Positions 1 through 8,726 are shown, counted from the first letter of the stretch. The stretch is 64,000 bases of DNA from Candidatus Zixiibacteriota bacterium (GCA_900498245.1 LS998015.1:132380-196379); one strand, 5' to 3'. The notes: a model not told the origin generated them from the sequence alone. Translations and numbers: made by a program.

Positions 1-1119
1 ACCGATAATATAGTCGTTAATTATCTGACGACAAGATTTAAAAATGCTTACGTTACCGATATGAGTTCCCCGTCAGCGCATTTTGAACGTTCTATTAATG
101 GTGATGACACTGTTCATGTTCACCTGGTTCATAATGCACAATATGATAATTATTATTCGGAATCCGAATCATATGCTTCCCTTTGCAAGCTCACACTTGA
201 ATTCCAACCAGATAGCTACAGCCCGAGCTATAGCCAGCAGGATATCCTATTTGGCTACATTGACAGTATTCCCGGGAAACCAAAGCACAGAGTTATTGAT
301 ACCACCGGAAATATTGTAATTAATTCGGCGAACGGTCTTCTTGCACTTCACATGGATTCAATAATGGTTTATGTTGGCGAGGCAAGTGCAACAAACAGTT
401 CGGGAACGGGTTGTGGAGGAATCGCAGGCGAAGTCAGAATTCGGAATAATTTCGATCTTTCAGGGTTTACCTTGGATGTGAGTACAGCGAATAATATATA
501 TATTGATTATGTCACACCAATATCGGGAGTAAGCGCTACGAAATTATCAGCACAGACTTACCGCCTTGCTTCGGACAGCTCATTTGCAGCAATTGCTGCC
601 AATGGATCCAATTATACAAAGATTGCAGATATTTATTACAAACCGGCATGCGGATTAGAACCTGGCCATCAATACCAGACTTATCCATCTTTCAGCAATG
701 GAGTCCTCGTGTATTCCACTTCAGATACTGCATTTTTTGCCTCCACTACGGCCGGATTGGTGACAGTCACTGTGCCACAGGAAGGTTGTAGTTGCGGAGG
801 AGGATCCAAAATGGCAGCTCAGGATTCGCCTGCGCTTCCTCTTGATTATAGCTTATACCCATGTAGGCCAAATCCCTTTAATATGCAGACCACTATTGCC
901 TTCGATCTGCCGAAGCCATCTTTAGTAATACTCGAAATTCGAAATATTCTTGGCGAAAAAGTGACAACGATAGTCAATGGATTTTTAGAAGCGGGCCGTC
1001 ATGAAGTGATTTGGGATGGCAAGAATCAGTTGGGCAAGGATGCCGCTACAGGAGTTTATTTCTACAGCATTAGGGCAGCCAACTTCAGCAGTACAAAGAA
1101 AATGCTGCTTCTGAAATAA
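1..1119 (+). CDS. Secreted protein with C-terminal FlgD-like sorting domain (5' end missing)
   Basis: The reading frame is open from the first base of the window, so the start lies upstream and only the last 372 residues are seen. The middle part is rich in Ser/Thr/Asn/Gly and looks like a beta-sandwich (possibly cohesin-like, uncertain), followed by a Cys/Gly-rich linker (CSCGGGSK). The last ~90 residues form the FlgD-Ig-like/Por-type module: PNPFN, then WDGKNQLGKDAATGVYFYS, ending in KMLLLK. In the FCB superphylum this module marks exported, surface-attached proteins. The same module ends the protease at the other edge of the window. Function beyond export is unknown. A hairpin terminator follows directly. 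Host-type gene, not island cargo. Confidence 0.8.
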   Translation, partial: TDNIVVNYLTTRFKNAYVTDMSSPSAHFERSINGDDTVHVHLVHNAQYDNYYSESESYASLCKLTLEFQPDSYSPSYSQQDILFGYIDSIPGKPKHRVIDTTGNIVINSANGLLALHMDSIMVYVGEASATNSSGTGCGGIAGEVRIRNNFDLSGFTLDVSTANNIYIDYVTPISGVSATKLSAQTYRLASDSSFAAIAANGSNYTKIADIYYKPACGLEPGHQYQTYPSFSNGVLVYSTSDTAFFASTTAGLVTVTVPQEGCSCGGGSKMAAQDSPALPLDYSLYPCRPNPFNMQTTIAFDLPKPSLVILEIRNILGEKVTTIVNGFLEAGRHEVIWDGKNQLGKDAATGVYFYSIRAANFSSTKKMLLLK

Positions 1120-1132
1120 ATTGATGCCAAAA

Positions 1133-1162
1133 GGGGAAAGCCGCAATAAAAGCGGCCTTCCC
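1133..1162 (+). terminator. Hairpin terminator after the secreted-protein gene
   Basis: GGGAAAGCCGC pairs with GCGGCCTTCCC around an AT-rich loop with one A/C mismatch. It sits 13 bases after the stop codon. The following U-run is weak, so efficiency is uncertain. Confidence 0.6.
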
Positions 1163-1258
1163 GAAAGATACTAAAGGACTTGCTTTTTGCATGAGAAATG
1201 CCGATATTATATATTATTGCCAGCGATTACTTCAATCTGGTGGAGGCCGGCTGAATCT

Positions 1259-3577
1259 ATGCTATTAAGACGAAGGCTGGGAGTATTCTTCATTTTTGTT
1301 CTCTTACTTCTTGGGGGGAGTCTAAAGGCGGAGGATACCCCTGATCCGGATAATTACCGAAATCCTTATCTGGCCCGATTTTTTAAATTAGACAGTATGG
1401 ACGGCTCACGGCTTTATCAGAAACTGTTCATGCCCTTTGAGCCGGGTCAGGAGGATACGGTTATGACTCTGCCGCCCGCTTTTTACCGTCCCCAGGAGTA
1501 TGAGTTCAATCCTGCCTTCGTCAATGGCACTCTGTGGACTGTTCCGACCGACATCAAAGTGAAGGACGGGATATATGCTTATGTTTCTTTTATTATGGGT
1601 TTGGGGATATTCGATATATATGATCCGACACATCCCCGGCTTTTGTCCCTGAATAACTTTGAAACTTCAATTTTGAACCTTCAATTATATAATGATACCT
1701 TGCTTTTTGTGACTGCGTGGGGTGAGGGAGGCGGGTATGCGCTTTACATAATGGATGTCAGCAGGCCCAATAATCCCCGATTGGTCAGCAAATATGGCAA
1801 GGGATTCCATGGTTGGAATGTGATATATGATGGCTGGCATGGCTATTTATGCGCAGGAGACAGCGGTTTACAAGTGCTTAACCTTGCGCAATTGGGCGAC
1901 CCCGTTTTATCATCAAGCTACCACCTAAATGATGCCTATAATATGGTGAAAAGAAATGACACCGGATATGTTGTTGATTTTGGAATTGGTGGCACTTCAA
2001 CAAGCCTAACCATCTTTAATTTGAAAGATTACACTCAAGGCCCAATACGAATAGGAAGCATAGGCACAAAGAATCAACCTCGGGCCGTTGATGTCCGTGG
2101 CAGATATGCTTATGTGGCGGATTGGAATGGTCATATAGATAAGGGTGATTTAATGGTGGTCGATATTTCCAATCCGGCGACTCCGGTTTGCGTCAATTAT
2201 TTTCAAGGTTTTATCGGCTATCATGGCCCCTACGATTTACAGATTTACGACAGCATTATGTGTATGAGCACTTTTTATGGAAATACCGCGGTTCTTAATC
2301 TTAGCGACTCGGTCAACCCGGTGGTTCTGGGATACATTATGTCACCCAAATACGGGGCCACGACAGGATTAGATCTGCAATGGCCGTATTGTTACACGGC
2401 TGATTATGGCCGGGGAATGCAGGTTGGAGATATTTCCAATCCCGAGAATCCCCAATTTCTGGGCGGGTTCTCCTTTTTTGCTGATAACTCAATTAGTATA
2501 TTCGATTTGACGACAATGATGGTCAGGGGCAACTATGCTTACGTTTTTGTTCAAGGCCCCGGCCTCGTTTCTTTGGACGTGACTGATCCGACCAAGCCTA
2601 TTGTATTGGATTATGACAATATAACCCAGGACGTTTATGCCTTTGATATTGATGGGAATTATGCCTATAAAGCGAGCCAGGATTTTCGCATTCAGATAAC
2701 GGATATTTCGAATCCCCGGGACCTCAAGCCGATTCCGGATTTTTATATGCCCGGCAAGGCCAATGATATTGTCACAAGAGAAAACCTGGCTTATGTTGCC
2801 GATGATTCGGCGGGACTCAAAATTCTGGATATTTCCGATCCCCGCAATATTCATATTGTGGGACATTATAACGACATCTATTTCGGCGGGCAGGAGGCGA
2901 TGTCGATCGATATTGAAGACACTCTGGCCTGCATTGGTGATTTTTCGGGGATGCAGGTGGTGAATATCAAAGATCCGACGCATCCGGTGGGTCTGGGGCG
3001 ATTCACAGATCAGGAGTATATCACCGATATCAAAGTCAGGAATCGAATCGCCTATTTGGCGACTGAGACTTTAGGGGTGACGGCGATCGATTTCAGCGAC
3101 CCGAATCATCCTTATCTCCTAAGTTTCTTTAGAAGTATCTGTGATGAGCCTTTTAAGATACGACTTCAAGGGAAATATGCCTTAATCGGCAACACCGGCT
3201 GTAACGGCCGGGAGATCAAGGTTCTGGATATATCCGACCCGGCCGATATCAAACTGGCCAGTGAGATAAATTCCAACGGTAATATGGGACTGGATGCGGC
3301 CATTGTCGGAAGTCGCTATATTTATTCGCTCGATTATCGAGGACTGGCCATTTTTGATGCCGGCAAGACATTATATACCTGCGGGGATGTCAACCTGGAT
3401 AACAGGGCCAATATATTGGATATCTCCAATCTGATTAAGTATCTCTTTCGGCATGATTCGATGGCCGACCCGGGCAGCGGGGATGTTAACAGCTCCGGGA
3501 AAATTGATCTCATCGATATTACATACCTAATTGATTATATCTATCGAAATGGGCCTCGCCCAGTGTGCCAAAATTAA
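1259..3577 (+). CDS. Secreted LVIVD-repeat beta-propeller protein with C-terminal type I dockerin
   Basis: The frame is open from 1187, but the ATG at 1259 is preferred because it opens a clean signal peptide (MLLRRRLGVFFIF, hydrophobic core, GGSLKAED) about 13 bases after a GGAGG. The 772-residue product carries about twelve repeats of the LVIVD type (pattern L.I.DISNP..P...G), known to build beta-propellers in surface proteins. The last ~65 residues are a type I dockerin: two calcium-binding loops (GDVNLDNRANILDIS and GDVNSSGKIDLIDIT), ending GPRPVC. Dockerins bind cohesins or act as surface modules. The stop codon lies inside sequence shared with an XRE gene copy (see remnant at 3568), suggesting the 3' end was touched by a rearrangement. 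Confidence 0.85.
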   Translation: MLLRRRLGVFFIFVLLLLGGSLKAEDTPDPDNYRNPYLARFFKLDSMDGSRLYQKLFMPFEPGQEDTVMTLPPAFYRPQEYEFNPAFVNGTLWTVPTDIKVKDGIYAYVSFIMGLGIFDIYDPTHPRLLSLNNFETSILNLQLYNDTLLFVTAWGEGGGYALYIMDVSRPNNPRLVSKYGKGFHGWNVIYDGWHGYLCAGDSGLQVLNLAQLGDPVLSSSYHLNDAYNMVKRNDTGYVVDFGIGGTSTSLTIFNLKDYTQGPIRIGSIGTKNQPRAVDVRGRYAYVADWNGHIDKGDLMVVDISNPATPVCVNYFQGFIGYHGPYDLQIYDSIMCMSTFYGNTAVLNLSDSVNPVVLGYIMSPKYGATTGLDLQWPYCYTADYGRGMQVGDISNPENPQFLGGFSFFADNSISIFDLTTMMVRGNYAYVFVQGPGLVSLDVTDPTKPIVLDYDNITQDVYAFDIDGNYAYKASQDFRIQITDISNPRDLKPIPDFYMPGKANDIVTRENLAYVADDSAGLKILDISDPRNIHIVGHYNDIYFGGQEAMSIDIEDTLACIGDFSGMQVVNIKDPTHPVGLGRFTDQEYITDIKVRNRIAYLATETLGVTAIDFSDPNHPYLLSFFRSICDEPFKIRLQGKYALIGNTGCNGREIKVLDISDPADIKLASEINSNGNMGLDAAIVGSRYIYSLDYRGLAIFDAGKTLYTCGDVNLDNRANILDISNLIKYLFRHDSMADPGSGDVNSSGKIDLIDITYLIDYIYRNGPRPVCQN

Positions 3578-3775
3578 TTATATTGTTCAAAAGTGTCATA
3601 TTTGACTTTGGCATCATGAATTTCTTTACGAATTTCGTTGTGAAGATTTTGATAAAGAAACTGAGGCGGGACAACCAAAATCCCTGCTGGCTAGAATTGG
3701 TTAATCAATGAAGGCATCTTGCGGGCCTTCTACCAATCCGTACGGCTGAAATTGCATTTTGCTGCAAATGTCGGA
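3568..3775 (-). pseudogene. Decayed copy of the XRE regulator gene found at 6310-6597
   Basis: The DNA from 3568 to about 3745 aligns clearly with 6302-6465, the 3' half of the intact XRE gene: both have CCAAAATTAATYATATTGTTC followed by a near-identical stretch through TTTGGCATCATGAATTTC, then weaker but co-linear similarity. The reading frame is broken and the HTH-coding half is lost or unrecognisable. It lies between a dockerin gene and an orphan dockerin fragment, so a mobile insertion once also reached this host-like region. Upper boundary approximate. Confidence 0.7.
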
Positions 3776-3810
3776 TTTCAGGAGGCTTTGGCCCGCAATA
3801 GTCGCTTATA

Positions 3811-4023
3811 TTGAAAGAGCCAGGGGATGCCAACGGAGACGAGGCCGTTAATATTATTGATATATCGTCTATAACGGATTTTATTTATCATGGCGGGGAT
3901 GCCCCCAGTTGCATTGCGTCCACTGACCCAAATAATAATGGGGTCGTCAATATGCTTGATCTATTTTCCCTAACAAATTATCTATACAAAAGTGGCCCAG
4001 CTCCGATTTGCGGACATGCATGA
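3811..4023 (+). pseudogene. Orphan dockerin fragment
   Basis: Seventy codons hold only a type I dockerin: loops GDANGDEAVNIIDIS and DPNNNGVVNMLDLF, ending SGPAPICGH. The only possible start is TTG, a stop lies just upstream in frame, and no catalytic or binding domain precedes it. It is best read as the severed 3' end of a larger dockerin gene, left behind when the XRE copy at 3568-3775 or its carrier inserted. A good terminator follows. A real tiny dockerin peptide is possible but less likely. Confidence 0.6.
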
Positions 4024-4039
4024 TATCCGTTTAACAAGT

Positions 4040-4062
4040 CCGGGGAGATCTTAACTCCCCGG
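4040..4062 (+). terminator. Rho-independent terminator
   Basis: Perfect 8-bp stem CCGGGGAG/CTCCCCGG with a 7-base loop followed by GCTTCTTTT. It closes the dockerin fragment. Confidence 0.75.
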
Positions 4063-4139
4063 GCTTCTTTTGAAAGAATTTCTATTGGTGTTCAAAGCGA
4101 TATTTTTTATATTTTACAATTGGCAGCAGACGCAGTATA

Positions 4140-6188
4140 ATGAAAAAAGACAAAAATATCTCTCTGATCCTGTTCATAATTCTTTTGGTTCTGGTTGCAA
4201 TAAAAATCATACCCTTCATTTGGCCTGATACAAGAACCTGGGGTTTTGATCATTTGATTTTTGTGCCTCATTGGATAGCGCTTACCGCATTTGCCTTGAT
4301 GGTCATATCGTTGCTAGTGGCGCTGTCCGAATTGGGCGCCAGACTGGGACGAAATTTGGTAAATACATTTTGTCAGACCTTTTTCTATGCGAAATGGAGA
4401 ATTTGGTATCGGCTGATTTTCATTCTATCAGCCCTGGTCATATTCGTAATATTCAGTCAGTCAACCCATTTTTTGGGAGACGGGTACCAAAATCTCGGCA
4501 ATCTTGGTCAAAAAGGCAGTACATTTTTAAAATGGACGGAAAAGGGTACATGGATGGTGCTGGGGGCGGTCCAGAGTCTGCTGGGCATAAAAGATATGCA
4601 GAACGCCCTGATATCCTACCGATTGATTTCATATATAGCAGGTGCCGTATCAATCTGGTTCTACTTTCTCATAGCTCAGATCGGCAGTACTACAAACCTG
4701 GTGCGATTTATTACATTCAGCACATTACTATTATCCGGTTCTTTGTTACTATTTTTTGGTTATGTCGAAAATTACTCATTACTATATCCCTGTCTGGCGG
4801 GCTTCATTTATTTTTCTCTGAAGTACCTTTCTTTGGGCAGAAATCTCTCCGTTGCGGTTTTATTTCTATTTATGGGCATTTTACTCCACTTCCAGATGAT
4901 GGCTTTTGTCCCCGCCTTTCTATTTATGGTTTTTTATCAAGGCCGCGGTCGAAAATTATTTGAGAATTATAAGAAGATTATCCTAATATCTGCAGCTGCC
5001 ATTGCATCCGCCGGGGCAATTTTGTTTATGGCGAAATACAGAAATGACCTGGCATTTCGAGGGATATTTATGCCTCTTTGGACGGGTTTCCAGTCCGATC
5101 CAAAATATACTCTGCTTTCCCCCTCGCATTTGACTGATATAATGAATCAATTGCTTCTGTTGTCACCGTTGATCCCTTTTTTGGCTTTTAGCGGCTTTGA
5201 AAGTCGGGAAAAACTGAGGATTGATAAGCGTATTGTCTTTCTTGCTCTTGTTTCGGCAGGTTCTTTGGCTTTCGTTCTATTTGTGGACCCGAAATTGACG
5301 ATGCCGCGTGACTGGGATCTCTTTTCATTGTCAGCGTTTGGGATGACCCTTCTGTTCATATTGTCCATGAGGGAGAAGAGTTTTGGAATGATCTTCAATT
5401 TCATACCGGTTATGGTGGTGATTATGCTCGTATCATCAGGTTCCTATCTTTTTGCCAATCTTAATACCAATCGCTCTATCAGATATCTCAATTACATAAT
5501 AAATCTCGACAAGGGAAAATCGCTCCAGAGCCTGGGAATATTGGGTAATTATTATGCCGCGAAGGGAGACTCAAAAACGGCCGATTCCATTCGCACCCTG
5601 CTTAGTGAATACTATCCGGACAGGTCAAATATCAGATTAGCACTTGCTGACATTGAACGCGGAAATTTGGGTAAGGCACGGGAGATTGTAAATAATTTGA
5701 CGCCGGATCCGTACTCAACTGAATACATGACAATAAAGGTTATTTTATACTACAACGAGGGCAATTATGATTCAGCCCTGGCGGCAGTCGATTCCGCGAT
5801 TCAAAACAGTCGCTATATGCCTCAATTGTATATATATCGCTCACGAATATTGTTGAAGCGGCACGACCTGGAACGCGCCATTGAGACACTTCAGATGGGA
5901 CGAAGGCTATCGGGTTATGATAATAGAGAGTTGATAAAAGAGTTGCTGACAATTTATGATGTTTACAACACTCCCGACTCAATAATTGGTTATGCCAGAT
6001 TGTTAATAAGGCTTGATTCGACGAGTTGTGACGGTTTTTATTATTTATTTATAGGATATGCAAAAGCGGGCGATAGCGCCGTGGCCAGGCAGGCTATCGA
6101 CAATTATTATTCTCACTGCAAGAATGATCCCTTATTTGATATTAGAAACAGACATATAAAGAAAGTTTTTCCTTTTGTTCCCCATTAA
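4140..6188 (+). CDS. Polytopic membrane protein with C-terminal TPR repeats (GT-C-like)
   Basis: 682 residues. The first ~440 hold about ten to twelve hydrophobic helices (e.g. residues 5-27, 45-67, 90-110), resembling the GT-C fold of lipid-linked sugar glycosyltransferases of the PMT/ArnT kind. The short acidic motif after helix 3 (HFLGDGY) is where such enzymes carry a catalytic acid. Residues ~450-682 are degenerate TPR helices (ALAAVDSAIQ, AIETLQMGRR), which bind partner proteins. Predicted site: inner membrane with a soluble C-terminal domain. Probably a cell-envelope or protein-glycosylation enzyme of the host, by fold resemblance only. It is the last host-like gene before the island. 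Confidence 0.65.
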   Translation: MKKDKNISLILFIILLVLVAIKIIPFIWPDTRTWGFDHLIFVPHWIALTAFALMVISLLVALSELGARLGRNLVNTFCQTFFYAKWRIWYRLIFILSALVIFVIFSQSTHFLGDGYQNLGNLGQKGSTFLKWTEKGTWMVLGAVQSLLGIKDMQNALISYRLISYIAGAVSIWFYFLIAQIGSTTNLVRFITFSTLLLSGSLLLFFGYVENYSLLYPCLAGFIYFSLKYLSLGRNLSVAVLFLFMGILLHFQMMAFVPAFLFMVFYQGRGRKLFENYKKIILISAAAIASAGAILFMAKYRNDLAFRGIFMPLWTGFQSDPKYTLLSPSHLTDIMNQLLLLSPLIPFLAFSGFESREKLRIDKRIVFLALVSAGSLAFVLFVDPKLTMPRDWDLFSLSAFGMTLLFILSMREKSFGMIFNFIPVMVVIMLVSSGSYLFANLNTNRSIRYLNYIINLDKGKSLQSLGILGNYYAAKGDSKTADSIRTLLSEYYPDRSNIRLALADIERGNLGKAREIVNNLTPDPYSTEYMTIKVILYYNEGNYDSALAAVDSAIQNSRYMPQLYIYRSRILLKRHDLERAIETLQMGRRLSGYDNRELIKELLTIYDVYNTPDSIIGYARLLIRLDSTSCDGFYYLFIGYAKAGDSAVARQAIDNYYSHCKNDPLFDIRNRHIKKVFPFVPH

Positions 6189-6309
6189 ATATTAAAACTT
6201 GACCAGGCCGCCAAATAACATAAAGTTATCATATATTGTTGATAGAAAGATAGAGGACGAGAATATCTGTAATATTATTTTCGATTGGAAATGACGCTAT
6301 TGGCCAAAA

Positions 6310-6597
6310 TTAATCATATTGTTCAAAAATGTCATATTTGACTTTGGCATCATGAATTTCTTTACGAATTTCCCTATAAAGGTTTTGGAATAGAAATTGG
6401 GGCTGAATACCCAAAACCGCAGCAAGTTTGAAAAGATTTATTAAAGATGGTAGCTTACGGCCTTTCTCCCAATGGGCGATATGGGAAGCGGATTTCTGCC
6501 CCATCAGTTTGGCAACTTCCTTAATTACCAAATGCCTGCTCTTTCTGACGTGCCTAATGTCATTCGGAATCTCTGTTGAATGGACAATTTTTGCCAT
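6310..6597 (-). CDS. XRE-family HTH transcriptional regulator
   Basis: 95 residues; helix-turn-helix at about 20-60 (SRHLVIKEVAKLMGQKSASHIAHWEKGRKLPS), the Cro/CI type with the usual W-E-x-G turn. The start ATG follows a good AGGAGGGT. A second, decayed copy is at 3568-3775. Upstream, at 6667-6682, sits the TTGCC-N6-GGCAA box shared with other regulators here. It lies next to recombinase 1, so it may control integration or excision; inferred from position only. Confidence 0.8.
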   Translation of the reverse strand: MAKIVHSTEIPNDIRHVRKSRHLVIKEVAKLMGQKSASHIAHWEKGRKLPSLINLFKLAAVLGIQPQFLFQNLYREIRKEIHDAKVKYDIFEQYD

Positions 6598-6639
6598 AAT
6601 TATACCCTCCTGATTATTAATTTATCAGTAAAAGGAAGG

Positions 6640-6682
6640 ATATGGCGACATATCAATTGTTATCAATTGCCTACTCCGGCAA
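6640..6682 (-). promoter_or_regulatory. Promoter of the XRE gene with TTGCC-N6-GGCAA box
   Basis: On the minus strand the inverted repeat (6667-6682) runs directly into a -35-like TTGATA; a TATCCT lies 18 bases on. The box matches four others in the window (18114, 19018, 28026, 42346). The spacing to the -10 is looser than in the other four. Confidence 0.5.
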
Positions 6683-6795
6683 TTTGCTGTGGAAAAGTCT
6701 GATTATCCAAATGGGGCTTTCAAATCAGACCAAAATTCTGTCCTGTATCGGTGCAAGAAAATCCTATGATCCAAAAAACCGGCGGTCTCTCTAAA

Positions 6796-7692
6796 TTACC
6801 TAAAATCGTTCAGCGGGTGCTTGAGCATCTGTGAGCGCAAATGTTCAGTACTAGCGGCTAGGTAGATTGTCGTGGTTTTAATGTCGCTGTGTCCTAACAT
6901 CTTGGAAAGTGAGAATATATCACACCCTCCTTCGAGCATGAGCGTTGCGAATGTGTGTCTAAGCTTGTGGACGCTAAACCGAATGCCGGATACTTTCTTC
7001 ATGAACTCAACAAGTCTCTTCATCCCCGTTTCGGTAAACCCCATATTTCGGTTCAATGAGGTGAAAAATTCCGGGCAAGTTTTCTTGAGACGGTTTCGTT
7101 GCTCAATGTACCTCCGTAGAATACCTGATAGGGTCGGGCTCATTGGCACGACCCGATCCTTGCTGCCCTTGCCCTGTCGAATGAAGATTGATTGATTCAT
7201 TATGTCGACGTCTACCATCTTCAAATTGAGGAGCTCTTTTTTTCTCAATCCTGCATAGACAAAAGTTGCGAAAATGGCGTGGTTTCGGAATCGCTGGAAG
7301 GTATATGGGTAAGGGTAATTTTGCGCAATCTCCAGAAGACGGAGTACCTCTTGTTTCTTCAGCTTTGAGGGTAATTTTTTCTCAGTCTTTGGCATTTCCA
7401 TATCGTCCGTTGGGTTCGATTGCAGATATCCCTGGCGAACACACCACCGAAAGAACACGGCAAGAGATTTGTGATAGGTAATGAAAGAGTTTGGTGCCCA
7501 ATGTCTTTCCTGCCTGCCGTGAAAGAAGAACTCTCTCACCTTGGAATCGGTGCAATCTTCGACCACCTGCACATTAAGGTGTCTTAAAAGCAGCCGCACA
7601 GTCAAGTGGTAGCGCTTGATGGTGTCCGGCGAGTATCCGAGCATATATTTCGAATAATCGCAAAAATTATTGAGAGCGGTGATGATGTCCAT
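6796..7692 (-). CDS. Tyrosine recombinase 1 (phage-type integrase)
   Basis: 298 residues. SAM-like core-binding domain at ~1-95, catalytic domain ~110-298. The full catalytic set is visible: R150 (YAGLRKKEL), H242 and R245 (HKLRHTFA), H268 (LGHSDI) and Y277 (TTIYLAA). Close paralogue of recombinase 2 (14104-14997). It starts 51 bases from the 3' end of the tRNA-Thr gene at 7744, the usual arrangement for an integrase next to its tRNA attachment site. A small dyad (ACCGCA/TGCAGT type) between gene and tRNA is shared with recombinase 2. Confidence 0.9.
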   Translation of the reverse strand: MDIITALNNFCDYSKYMLGYSPDTIKRYHLTVRLLLRHLNVQVVEDCTDSKVREFFFHGRQERHWAPNSFITYHKSLAVFFRWCVRQGYLQSNPTDDMEMPKTEKKLPSKLKKQEVLRLLEIAQNYPYPYTFQRFRNHAIFATFVYAGLRKKELLNLKMVDVDIMNQSIFIRQGKGSKDRVVPMSPTLSGILRRYIEQRNRLKKTCPEFFTSLNRNMGFTETGMKRLVEFMKKVSGIRFSVHKLRHTFATLMLEGGCDIFSLSKMLGHSDIKTTTIYLAASTEHLRSQMLKHPLNDFR

Positions 7693-7743
7693 AGGAATTG
7701 CTTAATTAAAAAAATACCGCAATTTCGTTGCAGTACTTTTTCA

Positions 7744-8029
7744 TGGAGCCGTTGGGCGGATTTGAACCGCCGACCTACTCCTTCGCTTCCACCGCTATTT
7801 CAGCCCCTTTTTGGGACCTATTAGCGGGCTAGACTGTATATTAAGCCTTCCCGTTTGGGCTTTGGCTCCCCTTGTCAGTCGTTCGCCCCGCCAAATGGCG
7901 GGGACGGTCTGACCCCGCGGTCGCGGGGCTTTAACCGTTATTCAGGATTCGCGACCGGGTTTCACCGATCGTGGGCAGGACTTTGTGCGGCCCACCATGG
8001 AGTTGCTCTACCAGCTGAGCTACAACGGC
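7744..8029 (-). tRNA. tRNA-Thr(GGU), interrupted in the anticodon loop
   Basis: Two exons, 8029-7994 (36 nt) and 7783-7744 (40 nt), join into a standard 76-nt tRNA with encoded CCA. Acceptor stem GCCGTTG/CAACGGC is perfect, D-stem GCTC/GAGC, anticodon stem ACTCC/GGAGT, loop A-U-GGU-A-A with U33, variable AGGTC, T-arm GGCGG-TTCAAAT-CCGCC. Identity threonine from the GGU anticodon. The break falls between positions 36 and 37. The 3' exon recurs exactly at 15050-15089 next to a second recombinase, so the same half is an integrase attachment site. Confidence 0.85.
7784..7993 (-). ncRNA. Group I intron (210 nt) in tRNA-Thr
   Basis: The 5' exon ends in U and the intron ends in G (omega-G), as group I splicing needs. 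Core signatures on the RNA: P/J4-5 element CGGUGAAACC, Q element GAAUCCUGA, P6 ACGGU/ACCGU, then P7 formed by GACUG (R) and CAGUC (S), with S in the context AAUAUACAGUC close to the family consensus. P8 AGCC/GGCU lies between the P7 strands. Two extra GC hairpins (CCCCGC/GCGGGG and CCCCGCC/GGCGGGG) are present. No ORF, so no homing endonuclease. A P1 with the usual U-G wobble is not obvious; GUGGGC/GCCCAC pairs there instead. Confidence 0.78.
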
Positions 8030-8159
8030 GCATTGTATACGATGATTTTTGAGAAGCCCGTGACCTATTCCGGTATGGAATAGGCCCATTTGAGGGCATT
8101 TCTCGTCATTTTTCGGCTAAGATTAGCCATTTTTCACCATTTTGCCGGGGACCCATTCA

Positions 8160-8377
8160 TTACCATCAAATCAACCGAAACCAAAAATGAAATAATGGGC
8201 TTATCTATTGAGTGAAATCATCGTTTGCCATTTTTTATAATAGGGAGCCGATGGACCTGTTCTCTACATATTTTGGCGGGGGGAAAAGCGACTGAATAAT
8301 ACTGCAATGATTGAAGTATTTGGTTGGTAAGATGCGACTAACGAAAATTAACATTTCTAAACAAAAATTTCAAGTAA
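8160..8377. repeat. About 215-bp direct repeat, copy A
   Basis: Matches 15088-15301 at high identity (from TTACCATCAAATCAACCG through TTGGTAAGATGCGACT). In copy A it lies 130 bp beyond the tRNA 5' end; in copy B it is joined directly to the tRNA 3' exon. No gene is visible inside. Probably one arm of the integrating element family. Confidence 0.8.
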
Positions 8378-8572
8378 GCCTGATAATCTCCAAGATAGCA
8401 TTGTGTCTTGTCTTCAATCCTAATTTTTTCAGGTAGTCGAGTTTTATAAAATTACATCCCAATAAATAAAATACTTGGAGAATTGTATCCTGACATCGTG
8501 CCTTACCAATACCAGTAATTTAACTAAGTTAGTTGATAACCCCATTTTATTCATGGTTTTTCCATAAGCAAA

Positions 8573-8598
8573 AAGCCCCGCTTTTTAAAGCAGGGCTT
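8573..8598 (-). terminator. Rho-independent terminator of the small acidic gene
   Basis: On the minus strand AAGCCCTGCTTT pairs with AAAGCGGGGCTT around AA, followed by TTTTG. It starts 20 bases after the stop of the small gene at 8619. Confidence 0.85.
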
Positions 8599-8618
8599 GA
8601 TTGACCCGTTATTCAAAA

Positions 8619-8726
8619 TCAATCTTCCTCATCATCTTCTTCGTCGTCGGTGGACAATCCGGTGAGATTCTCTGCCATCTCCTCCGCTGTGTCCAGGATC
8701 CCTTCGATAATTTCCATCGGATCCAT
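8619..8726 (-). CDS. Small acidic hypothetical protein (35 aa)
   Basis: A 36-codon frame with strong signs of being a gene: AAAGGAG five bases before the ATG and a strong intrinsic terminator 20 bases after the stop. The product begins MDPMEIIEGILDTAEEMAEN and ends in a run of Asp/Glu (TDDEEDDEED). An amphipathic helix with an acidic tail suggests a protein-binding or DNA-mimic role, but no family is recognised. It is the only gene between the tRNA and the nuclease/ATPase operon. Confidence 0.6.
   Translation of the reverse strand: MDPMEIIEGILDTAEEMAENLTGLSTDDEEDDEED

Noticed and set aside
1187-1258. Longer start for the LVIVD/dockerin protein
   Set aside because: The extra 24 residues spoil the signal peptide, and the ATG at 1259 has the better ribosome-site context.
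7881-7930. CRISPR-like GC-rich inverted repeats (CCCCGCC/GGCGGGG and CCCCGC/GCGGGG)
   Set aside because: They are single hairpins inside the group I intron, not a repeat-spacer array. No CRISPR array was seen anywhere in the window.
8370-8441. Minus-strand string LKKLGLKTRHNAILEIIRLT resembling the end of a LuxR-type response regulator
   Set aside because: Too short, no preceding HTH block or start, and the region overlaps the duplicated arm; could be chance.
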